A DNA stretch of 37,667 nt from Gammaproteobacteria bacterium UBA4475 (GCA_002389265.1 DGOD01000227.1:1-37667), one strand, 5' to 3'; shown: positions 15,926 to 24,459, numbered from the stretch's first letter. The notes: a model not told the origin generated them from the letters alone. Program-made: numbers and translations.

Positions 15926-18106
15926 ATGATGAGAAACCTGGTAATTGTGATCGTGATTGTTGCAGCCGGATTTGGACTTTATAAGTTCACGCAAGAACCG
16001 CCTGCCACAAGCCCGACCGCTGCCGTTGCAACCGGCGCTGATAACAGCGTAGCGCCAACGGTGGGCATGATCGATGAGGAGCGAATCAAGAATGCCGAGA
16101 GTGAGCCTGGGAACTGGCTGGCCTATGGTCGTACCTACGAGGAGCAGCGTTTCTCGCCTCTGGAGCAAATCAATAAAGACAGCGTTGCGAACCTCGGTCT
16201 GGCCTGGTTTAAGGATATGCAGAGCAATCGTGCGTTGGAGTCGACCCCCATCGTCGTGGATAACATGATGTTTCTGACAACGGCCTGGAGCCGGGTCTAC
16301 GCGCTGGATGCCGTCACCGGTGAGACAATCTGGTCCTATGACCCAGAAGTGCCCGGCGCGTGGGCGCGCAAAGCCTGTTGTGACGTGGTCAACCGCGGCG
16401 TAGCGGTCTATAAAGGCCGGGTCTACGTGGCCAGCCTTGACGGTCGCCTGATTGCTCTGGATGCCGCAACCGGTGCAGAAGTCTGGAAGATCAATACCCT
16501 GACGGATCGTAGCCGCGATTACACTATTACCGGTGCGCCCCGGGTGGCTAATGGCAAGGTCTTTATTGGTAACGGTGGCGCTGAATATGGCGTTCGCGGT
16601 TATGTTACTGCCTATGATGCCGAAACCGGTGAGCAAGTCTGGCGGTTCTATACGGTACCGGGTAACCCAGATGAGCCCTTTGAGAGTCCCGAAATGGAAA
16701 TGGCCGCCGAAACCTGGAAGGGTGGCGAGTGGTGGAAAATCGGCGGTGGCGGCACAGTCTGGAACTCCATCGTCTATGACCCTGAATTTAACCAGCTCTA
16801 TCTAGGCGTGGGTAACGGCACTCCCTGGGCGCGAGCGATTCGCTCGCCCGGTGGCGGTGACAATCTGTTCCTGTCTTCTATTGTAGCTGTGGACGCCGAT
16901 ACGGGTGCCTATAAATGGCACTATCAAACAACGCCCATGGATAACTGGGACTATACCGCCGTGCAGGACATTGTGCTGGCCGACCTGGAAGTTGACGGGG
17001 TGGATCGTAAAGTGCTGATGCAGGCCCCCAAAAATGGTTTCTTCTATGTGCTGGATCGGTCTAACGGCGAATTGCTGCGAGCCAACAAGTACGTCACCGC
17101 CACGTGGGCAACTCACGTGGATATGACCACGGGCCGCCCTGTGGAAGACCCCGCCTATGATTATCTGGACAAGACCAAGTGGATTCTGCCGGGACCATTA
17201 GGTGGTCACAACTGGCAGGCTATGGCGTTTGATCAGAAACGGCGTCTGGTGTTTATTCCGGCCATGGAAAATCCCCTGGCCTATGCCATGGATGAAGAAT
17301 GGCAAAATACCGGCGTTTACAAACATGTTGTGGGCGGCTGGAACACGGGCGTTGAGCTTGGCAACATCATTCAGGTTATGGGCCAAGATGGTATTCCGCC
17401 CAAGGCGCGGGGTTATCTGAAAGCCTTCGATCCGTTGACCGGCGAAGAAAAGTGGGCGGTAGAGCAAGTGCACCACTGGAATGGCGGTACCCTGGCCACC
17501 GAAGGTGGGTTGGTTTTTCAGGGTAACTCCCTGGGTGAAGTGAAAGCCTATGATTCGGATACTGGCGATGTGCGCTGGTCCTTTAACGCTTATACGTCGT
17601 TTCTCGCGCCGCCGATAACTTACCAGATTGACGGTATTCAATACGTCGCTATTCTGGCGGGTACGGGTGGTGGTGACCTGTTTGGTGGCGAGTCGAACAA
17701 CCTGGCATCCACGACCTATGGTAATTTTGGCAAACTGCTGGTCTTCAAGTTAGACGGTAGTGCAGAGCTGCCCCAACCGACGGCGTTAGATCGCAGCATT
17801 CCCGAACAGCCCGCCAGTGATGCGTCCGCTGAAGATATAGCCCGTGGCGATAATGTGTATCACTCTAACTGCGCGGTCTGTCATGGGGTGCTGGCACGCT
17901 CCAGTGGAGTTGTTCCCGATCTGCGAATGACTAATGCCACTCGGCATGGGTTATACAATGAGATTGTGCTGGGTGGCATTCTAGCCGGTACCGGAATGGC
18001 CAGCTTCGCTGACCTGCTGGACGAAAACGATGTGGAGAAGGTGCGAGCTTACGTGATTCAGCGTGCTAACGAAGATCGAGCCGCCGCAGCCGCGGCAGCC
18101 GATTAG
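15926..18106 (+). CDS. PQQ-dependent quinohaemoprotein alcohol dehydrogenase with C-terminal cytochrome c
   Basis: This 726-residue protein starts with a hydrophobic segment (residues 4-18, NLVIVIVIVAAGFGL) that exports or anchors it. An eight-bladed quinoprotein propeller follows. The vicinal cysteine pair KACCDVVNRG, which stacks on PQQ, and the WDY of DNWDYTAVQD, with the catalytic Asp, are both present. Repeated GxxxWxY/F blade motifs such as GEEKWAVEQ and GDVRWSFNA are visible. The last ~100 residues form a cytochrome c domain with CAVCHG near residue 650. It oxidises primary alcohols or aldehydes in the periplasm and feeds electrons to the respiratory chain. No pqq biosynthesis genes are in the window. 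AGAGGCGAG lies just upstream of the tandem ATGs. Confidence 0.95.
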   Translation: MMRNLVIVIVIVAAGFGLYKFTQEPPATSPTAAVATGADNSVAPTVGMIDEERIKNAESEPGNWLAYGRTYEEQRFSPLEQINKDSVANLGLAWFKDMQSNRALESTPIVVDNMMFLTTAWSRVYALDAVTGETIWSYDPEVPGAWARKACCDVVNRGVAVYKGRVYVASLDGRLIALDAATGAEVWKINTLTDRSRDYTITGAPRVANGKVFIGNGGAEYGVRGYVTAYDAETGEQVWRFYTVPGNPDEPFESPEMEMAAETWKGGEWWKIGGGGTVWNSIVYDPEFNQLYLGVGNGTPWARAIRSPGGGDNLFLSSIVAVDADTGAYKWHYQTTPMDNWDYTAVQDIVLADLEVDGVDRKVLMQAPKNGFFYVLDRSNGELLRANKYVTATWATHVDMTTGRPVEDPAYDYLDKTKWILPGPLGGHNWQAMAFDQKRRLVFIPAMENPLAYAMDEEWQNTGVYKHVVGGWNTGVELGNIIQVMGQDGIPPKARGYLKAFDPLTGEEKWAVEQVHHWNGGTLATEGGLVFQGNSLGEVKAYDSDTGDVRWSFNAYTSFLAPPITYQIDGIQYVAILAGTGGGDLFGGESNNLASTTYGNFGKLLVFKLDGSAELPQPTALDRSIPEQPASDASAEDIARGDNVYHSNCAVCHGVLARSSGVVPDLRMTNATRHGLYNEIVLGGILAGTGMASFADLLDENDVEKVRAYVIQRANEDRAAAAAAAD

Positions 18107-18120
18107 CGGCGAGCTATCGT

Positions 18121-18678
18121 TCAGCGGCCTTTCGGTGGCAGCGAAGTGCGAGGCAGGGCTTTAAACTGTAGCCCTGTCTCCCGTTCCTGAACCGCGGCGA
18201 CGGGCATGAGGTTAGGATCAACCTTGATGATCGTTGTGTCAGCTTGCGCCACTGGTGCCAGCTCGACGCGACTCAATTGGCCCTCCACGGTCTGGCCCTC
18301 GTCAATCTGGCGCAGGGCATTCTCAACTTTCTCCGCCATCTTGACGTCGTAAGGCAGATGATAGGCGCGAGGCTCAGCCATCAGCTTACCCGTTGGCGCG
18401 GTGGGTTGAATCCAAAGGTAGATGCTGCCGGTCGTCTTCTGAGACTTATCCGGTTCGCTGATCATGGCCCAATGTAGCTGGAACCGCTGTGGCAGTTCTT
18501 CGGTCACGGGCCAGCCCTGCAGGTCTTTCAAGCCCAAGTAAGTGCCTACATACAAGCCTGAGACCAGAATCACCAAGAAGATTTTGAAGCTGACGGTGCG
18601 GCGAGTGGCGATCAGGAGATAGAGCAGCAAAGCGCCCATGACCGCATAAGCGATGGCCAAAATTTGAACCGAGATCAT
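18121..18678 (-). CDS. Third protein of a putative ion-motor operon, two membrane spans
   Basis: I do not recognise the family. The 185-residue protein has two hydrophobic segments near residues 4-23 and 32-49 (VQILAIAYAVMGALLLYLLI and FKIFLVILVSGLYVG). A ~130-residue soluble part follows, with HWAMISEPDK, GSIYLWIQPT and a proline-rich, basic tail. The odd number of charges between the spans makes topology uncertain. Its start codon overlaps the stop of the ExbD-like gene by 4 nt (ATGA), so the two are translated together and probably act in one complex. It converges on the PQQ dehydrogenase gene with a 14-bp gap. It could be an accessory or effector-coupling subunit of the motor. Confidence 0.75.
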   Translation of the reverse strand: MISVQILAIAYAVMGALLLYLLIATRRTVSFKIFLVILVSGLYVGTYLGLKDLQGWPVTEELPQRFQLHWAMISEPDKSQKTTGSIYLWIQPTAPTGKLMAEPRAYHLPYDVKMAEKVENALRQIDEGQTVEGQLSRVELAPVAQADTTIIKVDPNLMPVAAVQERETGLQFKALPRTSLPPKGR

Positions 18679-19298
18679 GGGCCTTTTCCTGAGGTGATTT
18701 GTGTCAGTAGCGCTTTGGGTAGACCGCTGGTGCTTGCCACGGCGCCGCTATTATCCAGCACAAAACGGGTGGCGGTGACTTCCATGCCGGCGCGATTCAG
18801 CGAGTGAACGCCATAATAGACCAGGGTCACCACCGGATTGAGCTTTTCAACCTTGACACTCACGGGCACAGGCTCATTGTAGTTGGCGTTGTAATGCAAA
18901 ATATTCACCACGTACTCGCCGGGAATCCAAGCGCGAATAGACACAGATTCCTGGTTGATGGGATTGGTGACCATTTTGCCGTTGATCATCATCTGATCCT
19001 GCACGGCGCCACGATCGTCCCGGTCCAGGTGCATGGTGCCAGTATCTTTATTGTCGAACCACAGAACCACGCCGCTGGGGTCTTCTACCAGCACATCGAT
19101 GTCGTCGGGATGACCGTCGGGCCAGTTGATGGTGATCAAAAATTCGGCCTTGACCGTCACATTGCCTTGCTTGTTCGGTTCAGCCATAAGGATAAACGCG
19201 ATGAGAAACATAAAGGCAAAGCCCAGCAGAGTATTGAACAGCAGATCAGTAAATGCGTTAGTAGTTGAACCTGGGCGAGTGAACCTTCTACGCATCAT
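18675..19298 (-). CDS. MotB/ExbD-like single-span protein with non-OmpA periplasmic domain
   Basis: The 207-residue protein begins with a basic cytoplasmic tail (MMRRRFTRPG). One membrane helix follows, preceded by Asp18 in NAFTDLLFNTLLGFAFMF, placed as is the proton-carrying Asp of ExbD, TolR and MotB. The outer part is beta-rich: a strand-turn region with DDIDVLVEDPSGVVLWF and DRDDRGAVQD, then WIPGEYVVNILHYNANY, resembling a small sandwich domain of the pre-peptidase or Ig type. I see no peptidoglycan-binding OmpA motif and no ExbD C-terminal fold. The gene starts immediately after the stop of the channel gene and overlaps the next gene by 4 nt. It is probably the stator or rotor partner of the channel. 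Confidence 0.78.
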   Translation of the reverse strand: MMRRRFTRPGSTTNAFTDLLFNTLLGFAFMFLIAFILMAEPNKQGNVTVKAEFLITINWPDGHPDDIDVLVEDPSGVVLWFDNKDTGTMHLDRDDRGAVQDQMMINGKMVTNPINQESVSIRAWIPGEYVVNILHYNANYNEPVPVSVKVEKLNPVVTLVYYGVHSLNRAGMEVTATRFVLDNSGAVASTSGLPKALLTQITSGKGP

Positions 19299-20057
19299 CT
19301 AAACGGCAGGCCGGCTGAGGGTCGGCAAGATGTAGATATCAACCGCAATGGCAAGCTTGTCAACGAGCCGTGATGCAGCGGTGTCCAGCATCTCATATTG
19401 CAAGCCCAGCAGGGTGCTGGTGATCAGGCCGGCCATGGTGGTGTAGAGGGCCACGGCCATGCCGCCGCTCATTTGCCCCAGCAGTTGCTGCAGGACATTA
19501 GGGTCAAAGTCCGTAAGCTCGCCGACGGGGCTCAACATCATAATAAACCCGAGAATGGTACCCAGCAGACCCAATTTCAGTAACATATCGGCAGCCCAGT
19601 GACCGAAGGTATAGCGCGTCATCAGGCGTTCAGCTAAGACCTCTAATAGTAATTTATGGTCAAGCTCGACCGTAACTCGCCGCTGGGACTTCTGCACCAG
19701 CTCTTGCAGATAGTCTGCGCAGATCCCCGACGTCACAGGCTGTCCCTGAATGTTGAGTCCCTCGGCGTTAAGCGTCACGTCACCCGGTTCAAGGTGCGTG
19801 ATGCGAGACTGCAGTTCGTCGATCACTCGCGTGTCGGTGGCGAGCTGTTTAACCAGCAGCAGCCAATGCAAGCTGAGAATGCCATAGAGCAGCAGGATAA
19901 CGTATGAGATGTAACTGCGGTCACTGCTCAGGGCGGTGGTCAGCCAGCCGCGCTCAGCGACAATAAAAAATCCAAACAGCACCAGGCCAATCAGGATGAG
20001 TGATTTGATTAAGAGATGGTAATGAGTAACCAGAGATAAGTTTCGCATCGGTAGCAT
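19299..20057 (-). CDS. MotA/TolQ/ExbB-family proton channel protein
   Basis: The 252-residue protein has four likely membrane helices: residues 17-33, 49-68, about 154-172 (LLLKLGLLGTILGFIMML) and about 195-217 (GGMAVALYTTMAGLITSTLL). The last two carry the family pattern of small residues and threonines that line the ion path (GxxxALxTTxxG). The cytoplasmic loop between helices 2 and 3 is moderate in size, and there is no long tail as in ZorA. It should use the proton or sodium gradient to drive motion of the downstream single-span protein. It is the first gene of a tightly packed trio. ATGs at 20057 and 20048 are both possible; no strong ribosome site precedes either. Confidence 0.82.
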   Translation of the reverse strand: MLPMRNLSLVTHYHLLIKSLILIGLVLFGFFIVAERGWLTTALSSDRSYISYVILLLYGILSLHWLLLVKQLATDTRVIDELQSRITHLEPGDVTLNAEGLNIQGQPVTSGICADYLQELVQKSQRRVTVELDHKLLLEVLAERLMTRYTFGHWAADMLLKLGLLGTILGFIMMLSPVGELTDFDPNVLQQLLGQMSGGMAVALYTTMAGLITSTLLGLQYEMLDTAASRLVDKLAIAVDIYILPTLSRPAV

Positions 20058-20197
20058 CGCGTCGTGACAGTTTGGTCAAGAATAGCACTCGACGACGCAG
20101 AAGGTATATCTTTGGGGGCGCACATTCATAGCCAAACAAAAGTCTAAAAAAAGCGGTGTGGCGCATGACGGACGGGTTTGAGGCTCAGAACAAAAGC

Positions 20198-20542
20198 TTA
20201 CTTAAAGCGAATTTTGATACCCGTCGTGATTGACGGGCCGACGGAAGTCCGACGAGGACGGTCGTCGCTTTCAGCGGTTTTTATTACGAGCTGCGCGCCG
20301 AGGCTGCCTCGTGACGTATCACGAATCGCCTGATTTCGTTCGAGTTCGTTGGCATCAGCCCAGTGAGCGACGTCTCGTGTGACGAATAGATAGCGCGGGC
20401 CTAACTTTTTAAAAGGTAACCGGATTGATTTTTCAGCCAATCTACCGAATAGCGATTGGTTGGAAATTCCCAGATGCTCGGCAAGATCTTCAATAACCAT
20501 GACGGGGCCATATTTTTCGAGTAGTGCTTCCAGCGTCGTCAA
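20198..20542 (-). CDS. Small helix-turn-helix DNA-binding protein, TTG start
   Basis: The 114-residue protein has an N-terminal winged-helix-like segment: LLEKYGPVMVIEDLAEHLG followed by the recognition-type helix ISNQSLFGRLAEK and a KKLGPRYLFVTRDVAHW wing. This is the layout of small excisionase- or PrtN/AlpA-type regulators. The C-terminal half is basic and looks disordered (RPRRTSVGPSITTGIK). The only start in frame is the TTG at 20542, which overlaps the stop of a 20-codon ORF (TTGA), so translation is probably coupled. It lies between the motor operon and the T6SS operon and could regulate either. A frameshift joining the two ORFs is an alternative. Confidence 0.68.
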   Translation of the reverse strand: MTTLEALLEKYGPVMVIEDLAEHLGISNQSLFGRLAEKSIRLPFKKLGPRYLFVTRDVAHWADANELERNQAIRDTSRGSLGAQLVIKTAESDDRPRRTSVGPSITTGIKIRFK

Positions 20543-20601
20543 CGATCTCTGTCCTCGAGGGTCTCGTATTGCCTGTGCTCAATATATTCATAGTTAGTCA
20601 C
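20539..20601 (-). CDS. 20-codon leader ORF coupled to the HTH gene
   Basis: A perfect AGGAGG (20610-20615 on the plus-strand numbering) lies 8 nt before a GTG at 20601. The ORF VTNYEYIEHRQYETLEDRDR then ends in TGA overlapping the TTG of the HTH gene. Its ribosome site is the strongest in this region, and the HTH gene has none of its own. Either it is a real coupling peptide or it is the true N-terminus cut off by a frameshift. Confidence 0.5.
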   Translation of the reverse strand: MTNYEYIEHRQYETLEDRDR

Positions 20602-21100
20602 AACGTTAGCCTCCTAAGTCGTTGAAGGCGTAACTGAACTTAGGTTCCTGAAGCTTGGTGTTGCCGCACTTTTAATACCGTCTATGTGGTTGGCTGCTGG
20701 CTTCAATGGGTTGAGCTGCATTATGGTTGAAAAGAATAGGTCAGGCTCGGTGACGTTGCAAGCAGTGCAAATGTTCGGTTCAGTGCAGATTGACAGTATC
20801 GACGAGATAGTAATTTCAGCCAATGTTGCGATTCTAATAGCGCCCATAAGTTTTCTTTGACAGACACAGGGCACCTATGCAAAGGTCGTCTATGGGGAAG
20901 AAAGGGTATTCGATTCCCTAGATTTTTGTGGTAAGTGACAACGAGGGCATGTTGTTACTATCAATAATGGATAGCGCTAAAAAATTTTCTTTTGAGTGAA
21001 AATCGCCGAAGCCTTGCTTGGGAGCGCTGCAAACCCCTACGTTGAGATTTAATTTTTTTGGCCAGCTGGCTATCTTGTCGCTATACCGGAGGTTTTATAT
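20602..21100. other. Gene-poor region upstream of the T6SS operon
   Basis: About 500 bp without a supported gene. A minus-strand frame (20614-20874) and an overlapping plus-strand frame (20618-20860) are open, but neither has a ribosome site or recognisable motifs. The right half becomes AT-rich and contains a candidate promoter at 20935-20964. AGCGCT occurs twice, near 20975 and 21023. The last 15 bp carry the tssB ribosome site GGAGG. Confidence 0.5.
20935..20964 (+). promoter_or_regulatory. Candidate sigma-70 promoter of the T6SS operon
   Basis: GTGACA (20935-20940) and TATCAA (20959-20964) match the -35 and -10 consensus at five and four positions with an 18-bp spacer. Transcription would start near 20971, leaving a ~130-nt leader before tssB. 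Confidence 0.3.
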
Positions 21101-21595
21101 ATGTCTTCTCGATCCAAATCAGCGGGTTCCGTTGCGCCCAAAGAAAGAATTAATATTAGTTATCGCCCTGCCATTGGCTCAGCAAAGGAAGGCGTCGAGC
21201 TCCCCTTCAAAATGCTAGTGTTGGGGGATTTTACGCAGAGCGAAGAGACTGCCGTGCTCGAGGATCGCGCGCTGATTAATGTCAACAATCGAAACTTCGA
21301 TGACGTCATGGCGGAGTACGATCTTTCCCTTGATTTCAGTGTTGACAACAAGATGCTCAACGATGATTCAAGCATAAACATCTCGCTGAAAATCAATAAG
21401 TTAAGCGATTTTGAGCCTGATAATATCATCGATCAAGTGGAAGAGCTGAAAGAGGTTTTAAAGCTCAGAGAGGCGCTGAAGTCCCTTAAAGGACCGCTGG
21501 GTAATTCGCCGCAGATGCGAAAGCGTATCCATGCGCTGCTAAGTGATGAAGTTACGCGGACTAGCCTGATGAAAGAAATCGGCTATAAAAAATAA
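21101..21595 (+). CDS. tssB: T6SS sheath small subunit TssB (VipA)
   Basis: The 164-residue protein matches TssB over its whole length. It has the N-terminal PKERINISYRPAIG strand, the ELPFKMLVLGDF motif (near residues 34-45), INVNNRNFDDVMAEYDLSLDF, and the C-terminal helical pair FEPDNIIDQVEELKEVLKL followed by LKGPLGN. TssB and TssC interlock to form the contractile tail sheath in the cytoplasm, which drives the Hcp tube outward. GGAGG 8 nt before the ATG supports the start. It is the first gene of the operon, and tssC follows after 55 bp. Confidence 0.97.
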   Translation: MSSRSKSAGSVAPKERINISYRPAIGSAKEGVELPFKMLVLGDFTQSEETAVLEDRALINVNNRNFDDVMAEYDLSLDFSVDNKMLNDDSSINISLKINKLSDFEPDNIIDQVEELKEVLKLREALKSLKGPLGNSPQMRKRIHALLSDEVTRTSLMKEIGYKK

Positions 21596-21650
21596 ACCCC
21601 ATTTTAGCGGTTCAGCATAACCAGGGTAATGAATCCCAGGAGTAAAGAAC

Positions 21651-23105
21651 ATGGTAGAAGCTACAGCACAACAGGACACATTGATCGCAAGCATACTTAG
21701 CTTGAGTAAATTCACTGATGACGAAGACAGTCTCGCGATCGCGACCACAGGTATGCAATCGCTCTTCGAGCGCGTCTTCGATCAGGTCGATAATTTTGCA
21801 GACATCCGCGTGGATAAGCGCTTCGTTGAAGACTTAATTGACGAGTTAGATGAGAAGTTAAGCCGTCAAATGGACGAGATTCTGCACAATGAGGAGTTTA
21901 AAGCGTTAGAGGCCCCCTGGCGCAGCCTTAAATTTCTGACAAGTCGAACTAATTTTGCTGAAAATATCAAAATATCCATGCTGTCTGTTCGCCAGGACGA
22001 GTTGTTGGATGATTTTGCAGACGCAGCCGACATCACCGAGTGTGGGCTTTATCGGAAAGTCTATACAGATGAATATGGTCAGTTCGGTGGCGAGCCTTTC
22101 GGTGTCATGATCGGGAACTATGCACTGAGCCCGTCTGCCGCAGACGTCGCGCTCATGACGCACATGAGCGCACTCTCTGCCATGACTCATGCGCCGTTCA
22201 TCGCCGGTACTCATCAAAGTTTTTTTGGAATTAATAGCTACTCAGAAATTCCCCATCTCAAGCAGGTTGAAGCGATGTTTGAGGGGCCGCAGTACTTTAA
22301 ATGGCGAGCATTTAGAGACAGTGATGATTCACGCAATCTCGGTTTGACCTTGCCTAGGTTCATGTTGCGCGCGACCTATGGTGACAACATACCCGTCAAA
22401 ACCTTTGATTACCAAGAAGGTGCGAGCCAAGAAGGTGATTATTTGTGGGGTAATGCTGCATTTGCTTATGCGACGCGATTAACCGACAGTTTTGCCCGCT
22501 ATCGTTGGTGCCCGAATATTATTGGGCCGCAATCTGGTGGTAGTGTTCACGATCTGCCCATCGACGTCGTCGAAGAGGCTGGCCTCAGTCGAGTAGTTGG
22601 TCCCATCGAAACGGCGATCTCAGATCGCAAAGAGTACGAACTATCTGAGTTGGGGTTCATTCCGTTGACGCTGCGCAAAGATGCCGACAGTGCCGTGTTC
22701 TTTTCGTCGAACTCGACCCAGAAGCCAAAGAAATTCACCAGTGATGATGATGGGCGGCAAGCTGAAATGAACTACAAGCTGGGTACGCAGCTACCCTATT
22801 TGTTTATCGTCAACCGGCTTGCGCACTACATCAAAGTCCTTCAACGAGAGAACCTGGGCGGCTGGAAAAGCCGTGGCGATCTAGAAATGGAGCTTAATAA
22901 GTGGATTCGGCAATATGTAGCCGACCAAGATAATCCGTCTGCAGCGACCCGCAGCCAGCGACCTTTACGAAAGGCCGGTTTGGAGGTTGTTGAGGTGGAC
23001 AATGATGCAGGCTGGTATCAGGTGACGATGGAAGTCACACCGCACTTTAAGTTCATGGGCGCGAATTTCACACTGTCGCTCACGAGTATGCTCGAGCGAG
23101 CATAG
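21651..23105 (+). CDS. tssC: T6SS sheath large subunit TssC (VipB)
   Basis: This 484-residue sheath subunit has the core motifs QMDEILHNEEFKALEAPWRSL, YTDEYGQFGGEPFGVMIGNY, FKWRAFRDSDDSRNLGLTLPR and ELGFIPLTLRKDADSAVFFS, and the C-terminal KWIRQYVADQDNP. It pairs with TssB in the contractile sheath, recycled by the ClpV ATPase; no clpV gene is in the window. AGGAG stands 7 nt before the ATG. It shares clear motif-by-motif similarity with the second half of the fusion protein at 29947-31665, so the two are paralogues. Confidence 0.97.
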   Translation: MVEATAQQDTLIASILSLSKFTDDEDSLAIATTGMQSLFERVFDQVDNFADIRVDKRFVEDLIDELDEKLSRQMDEILHNEEFKALEAPWRSLKFLTSRTNFAENIKISMLSVRQDELLDDFADAADITECGLYRKVYTDEYGQFGGEPFGVMIGNYALSPSAADVALMTHMSALSAMTHAPFIAGTHQSFFGINSYSEIPHLKQVEAMFEGPQYFKWRAFRDSDDSRNLGLTLPRFMLRATYGDNIPVKTFDYQEGASQEGDYLWGNAAFAYATRLTDSFARYRWCPNIIGPQSGGSVHDLPIDVVEEAGLSRVVGPIETAISDRKEYELSELGFIPLTLRKDADSAVFFSSNSTQKPKKFTSDDDGRQAEMNYKLGTQLPYLFIVNRLAHYIKVLQRENLGGWKSRGDLEMELNKWIRQYVADQDNPSAATRSQRPLRKAGLEVVEVDNDAGWYQVTMEVTPHFKFMGANFTLSLTSMLERA

Positions 23106-23161
23106 TCTCGCTTTATGAATAAAAAATTAGATCGTATTAAACAAAGTTCAAGGAGTAGAAA

Positions 23162-23680
23162 ATGCCTAGTGAAATCTACATGTCAATCAACGACCCCGAT
23201 GGCAACCTAACTGAGGATTGCTGCGGCAAGGAAAGTATCGGATCTTTCTTTAAGTCTGATCATGACGAAGAGTCTCTGATACTGGCCTACAACCATAAGG
23301 TGAGTGTCCCGACCAACACCTTAACCGGACAGGTTACGGGTACCCGCAAACACGAGTACCTAGAGGTCACGAAGTTTATCGATAAAAGCTCGCCGCTGTT
23401 GGTTAATGCTGTGACAGCACCAACTGATCTTGAGGTTGTGTTACGTTTTTTTAGAACCCCGGATGAAACCAGCGCTGGAGAACCTGTTGAGTATTACAAC
23501 ATCACGCTGAACCGCGCCAAGATTGTCAGCATTGAGACGATTTCGCCAAACATCTTAATGCCGGAAAACGATGGCTATGTGCCCTATGAATTGGTTCGTT
23601 TTACCTATGGCCAAATCCAGTGTGATCATGTCGTCTGCGGCACAACCGCGATTGATGACTGGTCTGGAGAAGGTGAGTAG
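23162..23680 (+). CDS. hcp: T6SS tube protein Hcp (TssD), first copy
   Basis: The 172-residue protein opens with the Hcp-type MPSEIYMSINDPDGN and has the beta-barrel pattern of the family, with a GTRKHEYLEVTKFIDKSSP strand pair and late YELVRFTYGQIQCDH. Hcp rings stack into the tube inside the sheath and carry or guide effectors. An AAGGAG site precedes the ATG. It lies 56 bp after tssC and 8 bp before tssJ. A cysteine pair (DCCGKE) near residue 20 is unusual for a cytoplasm-assembled tube. A second, divergent Hcp is encoded at 31665. Confidence 0.94.
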   Translation: MPSEIYMSINDPDGNLTEDCCGKESIGSFFKSDHDEESLILAYNHKVSVPTNTLTGQVTGTRKHEYLEVTKFIDKSSPLLVNAVTAPTDLEVVLRFFRTPDETSAGEPVEYYNITLNRAKIVSIETISPNILMPENDGYVPYELVRFTYGQIQCDHVVCGTTAIDDWSGEGE

Positions 23681-23688
23681 AAAAACCA

Positions 23689-24441
23689 ATGGATACTTTG
23701 CAGAGCACTTTTGAAAAGTCGATAGCCAAGCTGTGTGTGTTGTTGCTGTTGCCCTTGGTCATTTCCGGGTGTTCTACGCTGACAGATGCGGTGGGGAAGT
23801 TCGAAGGCGCAGGCAAAGATGTCGCGGTGAAATACCCCAATGATCCTACGCAGATGGATCACTGGTTAGATAATGCCTCTGCGTGGCGATATTGGGACGT
23901 TGAAGCCCCTGACAACCAGACTGTCGAATGGTCCTTTGAGGAGAACGCTATCAGTTTGGGGATCCAGGCGAGTGCTAGCCTGAATCTCTTTGCCACTGTG
24001 CCACACACAGTGCAGCTCAAAGTATTGCAATTGACCGATGCCAGTGGGTTTAAAACCCTCGCTCAGTCAAGCGGTGGTGTGAAGACCATGCTTCTGGAAG
24101 ATACTACGATGATTCCCAATGCTATATACAGCGAAAGCCTGTTGTTAGCGCCGGGGCAAATCACAACGATGATTATACCGCGCCAGCAGGATGCAAAATT
24201 TGTGGCGCTGGTTACGGGCTACGCCGATTTAGTGCCGAAGACTTCGGTACGTTTGATAACCATTCCCGTGGTTTCAATACCTGCGCCGAAAGCCGATGTT
24301 GCATTAGTTGACAAGGTTACCTTTGGCTTGCTCGCTGACGACGAGCCAGCAATTCCCGGCGTGGTTAGGCCTGCGACAATAAAAATGAACATTGAATTCG
24401 GCGACAAGGGTATCGACCAAATCGCTGCAAAAGCCTACTAA
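23689..24441 (+). CDS. tssJ: T6SS outer-membrane lipoprotein TssJ, extended
   Basis: A signal peptide ends in LPLVISGC, so the mature protein is lipidated at the Cys near residue 28 and should sit in the outer membrane. The mature part has the TssJ sandwich pattern, with SASLNLFATVPHTVQLKVLQLTD and YSESLLLAPGQITTMIIPRQ. Position between hcp and tssKLM supports the call. At 250 residues it is longer than the usual 150-190. The extra ~65 residues at the C-terminus (about 185-250), including VDKVTFGLLADDEPAIPG, are not part of the standard domain. TssJ ties TssM to the outer membrane in the membrane complex. Confidence 0.85.
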   Translation: MDTLQSTFEKSIAKLCVLLLLPLVISGCSTLTDAVGKFEGAGKDVAVKYPNDPTQMDHWLDNASAWRYWDVEAPDNQTVEWSFEENAISLGIQASASLNLFATVPHTVQLKVLQLTDASGFKTLAQSSGGVKTMLLEDTTMIPNAIYSESLLLAPGQITTMIIPRQQDAKFVALVTGYADLVPKTSVRLITIPVVSIPAPKADVALVDKVTFGLLADDEPAIPGVVRPATIKMNIEFGDKGIDQIAAKAY

Positions 24442-24459
24442 ATAAGGAGATTTTCTCTA

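Noticed and set aside
18121..20057. Zorya defence system (ZorA/ZorB plus helicase or nuclease)
   Set aside because: The channel protein lacks the long ZorA tail, the partner lacks the OmpA domain, and no helicase or nuclease is nearby.
20614..20874. 86-codon minus-strand frame and an antisense plus-strand frame (20618-20860)
   Set aside because: Neither has a ribosome site, a family motif or a protein-like composition; they shadow each other in a gene-poor spacer.
21067..21081. TGGC-N9-GC sequence resembling a sigma-54 -24/-12 promoter before tssB
   Set aside because: Transcription would begin near 21092, at or after the GGAGG ribosome site of tssB, so the message would lack it.
23112..23140. 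Possible internal promoter for hcp (TTTATG-N17-TATTAA)
   Set aside because: The -35 match is poor and the start point would fall almost on the hcp ribosome site.
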